Shown piece after piece: positions 59,274-64,000 of a DNA stretch of 64,000 nucleotides. Where the stretch lies: NCBI GenBank assembly GCA_016712375.1, contig JADJRE010000017.1, positions 50,499-114,498 of the forward strand, given 5' to 3'. Both the position numbers and the translations under genes were made by a program. How positions within the stretch are numbered: position 1 is the first letter of the stretch; every line of letters begins with the position of its first letter. Below the pieces are notes generated by a model. It was given only the letters and a program-made list of their open reading frames with translations. It did not search any database and was not told the origin of the DNA. This DNA is from Rhodospirillales bacterium (GTDB taxonomy: Bacteria; Pseudomonadota; Alphaproteobacteria; Rhodospirillales; Defluviicoccaceae).

Positions 59274-59559
59274 CTAGTGCAGCATCGAGCGGTCGAGCTT
59301 GGCGGGCATCACCCGCATCAGCGGGAAGCTCGCCTCATCCTGCAGCATGGCCAGCAGGGCACTACCGTCAAGCTCCAGCGTCACTTTGCGGATCTTCGCA
59401 TAGGGTACCCGCCGTAATGACGGTGTCAGCCACTTCGGCCAGGATGTCGTCGAGTTGTGCCGGATCCTCGTACTCGGTGGCTGCCGCGACGACGAGCAAC
59501 TTGTCCGGTTCGGTTGAATTCGCAGGTCCTGGAAGAGCGAAGAGAATGTCGATTTTCAT
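59274..59559 (-). CDS. Small hypothetical protein, one frame break
   Basis: About 94 residues if two frames are joined. The first runs from the ATG at 59559 (MKIDILFALPGPAN, then DKLLVVAAATEYEDPAQLDDILAE). The second gives KIRKVTLELDGSALLAMLQDEASFPLMRVMPAKL (two helices and a strand) to the stop at 59274. They meet near 59397, where removing one C from CCC yields TAGTYAKIRKV. Both parts have protein-like composition, which is why I call a gene. I do not recognise the family. It has no signal peptide and a weak ribosome binding site. Confidence 0.4.
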
Positions 59560-59733
59560 GACAAAGCCCAAACAGAGATTCACCGCTGAATGGCAAGCAA
59601 ATATCGGGCCAGAAGCTTGCGGTAAAGCCCGCGCCCGATCACGATTCGGCGATCGGGTACCGGCGACGTTGCCGTGAGGACGACGATTACAATGTCAAAG
59701 TGCCGTTTACTGCGATGCCGAAATGGCCTTGCG

Positions 59734-62700
59734 TCAGCATGCGGCTGCGGCGGGTGGCCGGATATGCTCGAGCATTTGCAGGAAATCATCGGCTGCAATA
59801 GGCGTGCTAAAGAAAAAGCCTTGTGCCACATCACACCCCCGGCTGCGCAGAAAGTCCAGCTGATCAGCCGTCTCGACGCCTTCTGCGACGACGCGAAGAC
59901 CCAATCGATGCGCCAGTACGATTAACGCGTCAACAAGCGTCGATTGCGCAGTGTCGGCGAGCATGCCAGTGGTGAACGAGCGGTCGATCTTCAACGTGTC
60001 GAGTCGAAACCGGTTGAGGTAACTCAGCGACGCATAGCCTGTGCCGAAGTCGTCGATGGCCAGGCGGACGCCGTCACCAACTAGCCGGTCAATGGTTGTC
60101 TTGATTTCGGCAGAGTCTTCCAGCAACAGGCTTTCTGTGATCTCCAACTCCAGGGTCCTTGGATCGAGGCGGTTGTCGCGTAGGGCGGCGTGGATCGAAC
60201 TCGCGAGGGATGCATCGCGGAATTGACGGCTGGAAACGTTAACCGACAGGCTGAGACCATTGAATCCGGCGTCAATCCAGCGGCGCGTCTCGCGGCAGCC
60301 GGTGATCAGCGCCCATTCGCCGATCGACACGATCAGGCCGGTTTCCTCGGCCAGGCGGACGAACTGGTCGGGATTCATCATGCCATGCTCGGAACTGAAC
60401 CAGCGCAGCAGCGCTTCAGCGCCAACAATGTCCCCGGACCGGATATCGATCAGCGGCTGGTAGTGCAGCACTAACTCCTGCCGCTCGATGGCGTGACGCA
60501 GGTCGACCTCAAGGCGGACGCGGTTGCGGGTTCGTTGACGCAATTCCGGGGTGAAAAAACGTACCTGACTACGCCCGTTTTCCTTGCCGACGTACATCGC
60601 GGCATCAGCGTGGCGAAGCAGCGTCTCCGCGTCTTCGCCGTCTTCTGGGAAAGACGCGACGCCGATGCTCAGGGTCACGAAAGCCTCCTGTCCGTCGAGC
60701 ATGAACGGTCGGGCGCAAGCGTCTACAATCTTCGCAGCGACCGCTTCCGCGTCGCGTCGCAGCCGGACATCGTTGAGAAGAACAACGAACTCGTCCCCGC
60801 CCAATCTGGCAACGGTGTCCATCTGCCGGATCGAGGACTTTAGACGCTGCGCCACTTGTCGCAGGAACCGGTCGCCGGCGGCGTGGCCCAGCGTGTCGTT
60901 GATCTTCTTGAAATGGTCGACGTCGATGAACAGCACCGAGACGCGGGTTGCCCGCCGGCGCGCGGCCTCGATCGCGCCTATCAACCGGTCCAGCGCCAGG
61001 CTGCGGTTCGGCAGATCTGGTGACTGGATCAAAATTCGCCTGGTACTGAAGGCGATCCTCGTAGCGCTTGCGCAAGGTGATGTCGAGCACTGTGGTCTGT
61101 ACGGCGGTGCCACGATTCCACGGCACTGTTCGGCTCTGCGCGTGCAGCCAGATGATCGATCCATCCTTGCGGACGGCACGGATCTCGTGCCGCGAAGGCG
61201 AGCAGCCGGCCGCCGAGCGTCGGTGTCCGGGCGTCATCGAGCGAGGTTCGTCCGGCGGGTAAAGCGCATCCAGGGAGCCCAGCGCCAGCACTTCGGCAGG
61301 ATCTTCATAGCCAAAGATCTCCGCGAAGGTCTGGTTGACGAACAGCGGCTTGCCGTCGATCTCGATGCAGATGCCAAGCAATGAGGTCTCGACCAGGGAG
61401 CGGAACCGCTCCTCGCTGGCCCTTAATTCTTGTTCTGCGAGCTTGCGTTCGGTGATGTCTGCTTGAATTCCAACGAAATGCGTAATGCTTCCGTCTGCGG
61501 TCTGTACCGGCGAAATGGACGCGACGCCCCAGAACAGCGATCCGTCTTTGCGACGGTTACAGAACTCGCCCTGCCACGCGCCGCCACGGGTGATGGTTTC
61601 CCATAGCCGGCGATACTCGCTTTCCGCTGTCAGGCCGGACTTCAGGATGCTGGGATTCAGTCCGACCGCTTCGGCGCGTCGGTAACCGGTGACTGCGGTA
61701 AAGCATGGGTTGACGTACTCGATACGTCCGGCCGAATCGGTAATGATGACCGCGACTGAACTTTGCTCGACCGCGTGCCAGAGCTTTCGCAGTTCCATTT
61801 CGGTCCGCTGCAGGTCGGTAATGTCCCTCAGACTCGCAAGCAGGTGCGGTTCCCCAGCGAGCAGACATCGGCTGGCGGAGACCAGCATCGTGCGCGGCTC
61901 GCCATCCTTGCGGCGAAGCTGCAACACGGCGTCCCGCACGCACTGTTGAGTGGCGAGGTGGGCGACGAAACTGTCGCGGGCGCCTGGCTCCTGCCAAATG
62001 CTGAGCTCCAGCGACGTCCTGCCGATCACTTCGTTCTTGCCGTAGCCGAAAAGGCGAGCGAAGGCGTCATTAACGTCGACGTAGACGTCGTCCCGCAGCC
62101 GCGAAATGCTGATCGCATCGGCTGAGGTCTCAAACGCAATGCGGAAGCGCTCCTCGCTCTCGCTGAGGCGTTGTTCGGCCGCTCTTCGATCGGTGACGTC
62201 CTGAATGGTTCCGGCCATCGCCAGCGGCATACCGTCGGCGTCAACGTCAACCTCGCCCCGCTGGACCACCCAGCGCACGCTGCCGTCAGCGCGCACAATC
62301 CGGTGATCAAGGGCACACACCTTGCCGCCCAGCCGCGCCTCAGCGATCGACTGTTCCACTCTCTCGCGATCCAACGGATGCACGGCCGCAAGGAAACCTT
62401 CGTAGTCTGCATCCACCGCATCACGCCGCATCCCCAAGATGCGGAACATTTCGTCCGACCAGAACATCCCGTTGTTGCGAAAATCCAGCTCCCAATTGCC
62501 GAAACGGGAAATGCGTTGGGCATTGGTGAGGCCTGCCTGACTACGACGCAGCGCCGTCTCCACCCGCTTCGTCGGTAATGTCGGTGCGAATGATCACGCG
62601 CCCGCCGTCGCGGCTGAGGAACTCGTGAACCTCGATCCAGCGACCCGCGGCGGTCTGGAAGGTGCGCGGCGCCGGACCCTGCCGCCGACGCCGCATCTGG

Positions 62701-63458
62701 GTCGCGACCCAGCTCGCGCGCTGTTCCTCCGGAACGTTGATGCAGCCTCGTTCCAGCAGCGCGCCGAGAAGCTTTCGAAAGCGACACCGGGTTTAAGGAT
62801 GTCGGCGACACCAGCGAGCGCCTGACGGTAGTTGTCGTTGCATAAACCAGCCGGTCCTCAGCATCAAACAGGGCGAACCCGTGGGTAATGCTTTCAATGG
62901 CGTCTCGCAGCCGCTGCCGCGCCTGCTCTGCCCGTTGTCCGGCTAGGACTTCCGCCGTAACGTTGCAGGCTGTCCTCGGTAGCCCTGGAACCCTCCGCTT
63001 GCGTCGAACACCGGCACGCCGCTGATGCTGAACCACACCTGTTCGCCGCGATCCGTCTGCGTGCGGTAACGGAAGTCCCGGAACGGCCGGTGCGTCCGCA
63101 ACTCCGCCATGTGTGCCTCAATGGCGGCATCGTCGCCGAAACCGAGACCGAGATCACGGCGGGTCCGGCCGATCAACCGCTGTACAGAGACTCCGCAAAG
63201 GGTCTCAGCACTCTCCGAGAACCATGTGAAGCGCAGGGTTGCGTCGCACTCCCAGAACCAGTCGCTGCTGGCTGCGGCGAAATCACGAAACCGCTGTTCG
63301 CTGAAGCGCAGCGCAGCCTCGATTCGTTCGGTATCGGCTCCTCCACCTAACGTACGGCAGGAGGCGGAGTCGTTGCTCCGCTTGGAAAGGCCGGGGTTCG
63401 GCCGACCGTCGCGCGAAAGAGTCGCGGCAGCCGACTCGTTGGTGGCGGCTTTCGTCAT
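59734..63458 (-). CDS. Multi-PAS GGDEF-EAL cyclic di-GMP signalling protein, several frame breaks
   Basis: Joined, this is about 1240 residues: five or six PAS/PAC domains, then GGDEF and EAL domains. GGDEF keeps RLGGDEFVVLL and an upstream RQMD (I-site RxxD, five residues before). EAL keeps EALLRW, NVSSRQF, LELEITE, DDFGTGYASL, LKIDRSF and AEGVET, so phosphodiesterase activity is likely and cyclase activity possible. No membrane helix is seen. Frames change near 62975, 62838, 62768, 62570 and 61047. The last repair gives FDPVTRLPNR, the normal GGDEF entry, and the 62570 repair gives DITDERVETALRRS. The ATG at 63458 is the start. Confidence 0.82.
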
Positions 63459-63551
63459 ACGTTCCCCAAGAATCACGAGGTAGGCAGCGATCTACCTTTC
63501 AGCTTTACTATAACCACGGTGGCCTCCTCGTCTGTGACTCCCATCACCGCC

Positions 63552-64000
63552 TTATCTGGCGGCGCTCAACCGCGCCAGGCCGGCGTCGAGATCCATCAGC
63601 AGATCTTCCGTATTCTCCAGTCCGCAGTGCAGTCGTAGACAGGGCCCGGTATCGGGCCAAGAAGTGGCGGTCCGCGCTGCGCGTGGATCAAAAGGAATGA
63701 TAAGGCTCTCAAAACCGCCCCAGCTGAAGCCCATGCGAAACAGCCGCATGCCATCCAGCATGGCCGCCACCCCTTCTCGCGACGCTGGTTTCAGTACGAC
63801 TGAGAGGAGGCCATTGGCCCCGGAAAAGTCCCGCCGCCAGATGTCGTGGCCGGGACACGATGCGAGGGCAGGATAAAGGACCCGCGACACCTCCCGGCGC
63901 CCCTCGAGCCACTTGGCGACGATCAGCGCGGCTTGCTGATGGTGGGCGAGGCGGACGGCGAGCGTTCGGAGCCCGCGCAGCGCCAACCAGCAGTCGTCGG
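63552..64000 (-). CDS. metC: Cystathionine beta-lyase, C-terminal part (runs off the window)
   Basis: Only the last 149 or so residues are inside the window; the gene continues past 64000. The visible part matches the C-terminal domain of Cys/Met-metabolism PLP enzymes of the MetC type: LRGLRTLAVRLAHHQQAALIVAKWL (helices), VLYPALASCPGHDIWRRDFSGANGLLSVVL in two pieces around GHDIW, FRMGFSWGGFESLIIP and LRLHCGLENTEDLLMDL. The SWGGFESL segment distinguishes MetC-type beta-lyases from gamma-lyases. The PLP Lys lies upstream, outside the window. The enzyme splits cystathionine to homocysteine, ammonia and pyruvate. Confidence 0.9.
   Translation of the reverse strand, partial: DDCWLALRGLRTLAVRLAHHQQAALIVAKWLEGRREVSRVLYPALASCPGHDIWRRDFSGANGLLSVVLKPASREGVAAMLDGMRLFRMGFSWGGFESLIIPFDPRAARTATSWPDTGPCLRLHCGLENTEDLLMDLDAGLARLSAAR

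Overview
The window looks like chromosome from a high-GC alphaproteobacterium, probably in or near the Rhodospirillales. The placement is inferred from gene content and gene order, with no database search. Alphaproteobacterial arrangements include bamD-recN-ligA, prs-rplY-pth-ychF, moaE-moaD-pgsA-uvrC, a pteridine-reductase-like SDR next to folB, and ctpA-DUF610-rppH. Most of the window is housekeeping chromosome. I see no insertion sequence, phage or CRISPR array.

Layout. 1-3165: acyl-CoA synthetase, SelW-like protein, methyltransferase. 3174-7773 (minus): pqiB, pqiC and a large MscS-type channel. 7988-10725: an esterase, an SGNH hydrolase and a lytic transglycosylase. 10888-16857: bamD, recN, ligA, a META-domain lipoprotein and an isochorismatase-type hydrolase. 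16907-20537: tRNA-Thr, a small lipoprotein, marC, a cobalamin-pathway decarboxylase, a cupin and a DUF6134-like protein. 20599-24078 (minus): prs, rplY, pth, ychF. 24268-30076: a PliG-like lysozyme inhibitor, two overlapping thioesterases, a dienelactone hydrolase, tRNA-Phe, an MBL hydrolase, mlaA with a lipoprotein hydrolase, and an entericidin. 30295-33762: dnaE. 34172-35471: a small secreted protein and a DUF533 protein.

35586-46671 is the most distinctive region. It is a minus-strand series of seven genes: a lipoprotein with two similar beta-rich segments, a TpsB outer-membrane transporter (two frame breaks), a short TpsA exoprotein, a TPR-CHAT lipoprotein with the caspase-like His and Cys, a CHASE2 adenylate cyclase with its catalytic residues, and two tandem secreted paralogues. 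I propose that this is one envelope system combining two-partner secretion, a protease-like sensor or effector and cAMP signalling. After it come a LOG protein, a HAD phosphatase, moaE, moaD, pgsA, uvrC, folB with an SDR, rppH, DUF610, ctpA, gpmA, a GT4 glycosyltransferase, a PAS-GGDEF-EAL protein and the 3' part of a cystathionine beta-lyase gene.

A caution applies throughout. At least a dozen genes, including bamD, recN, tpsB, the MscS channel and the GGDEF-EAL gene, are broken by single-base frame changes whose repair restores the expected family sequence. There are about 21 in 64 kb and many lie at short homopolymers. I read most of them as consensus sequence errors, not gene decay. Broken genes are given as one span with the break positions stated.
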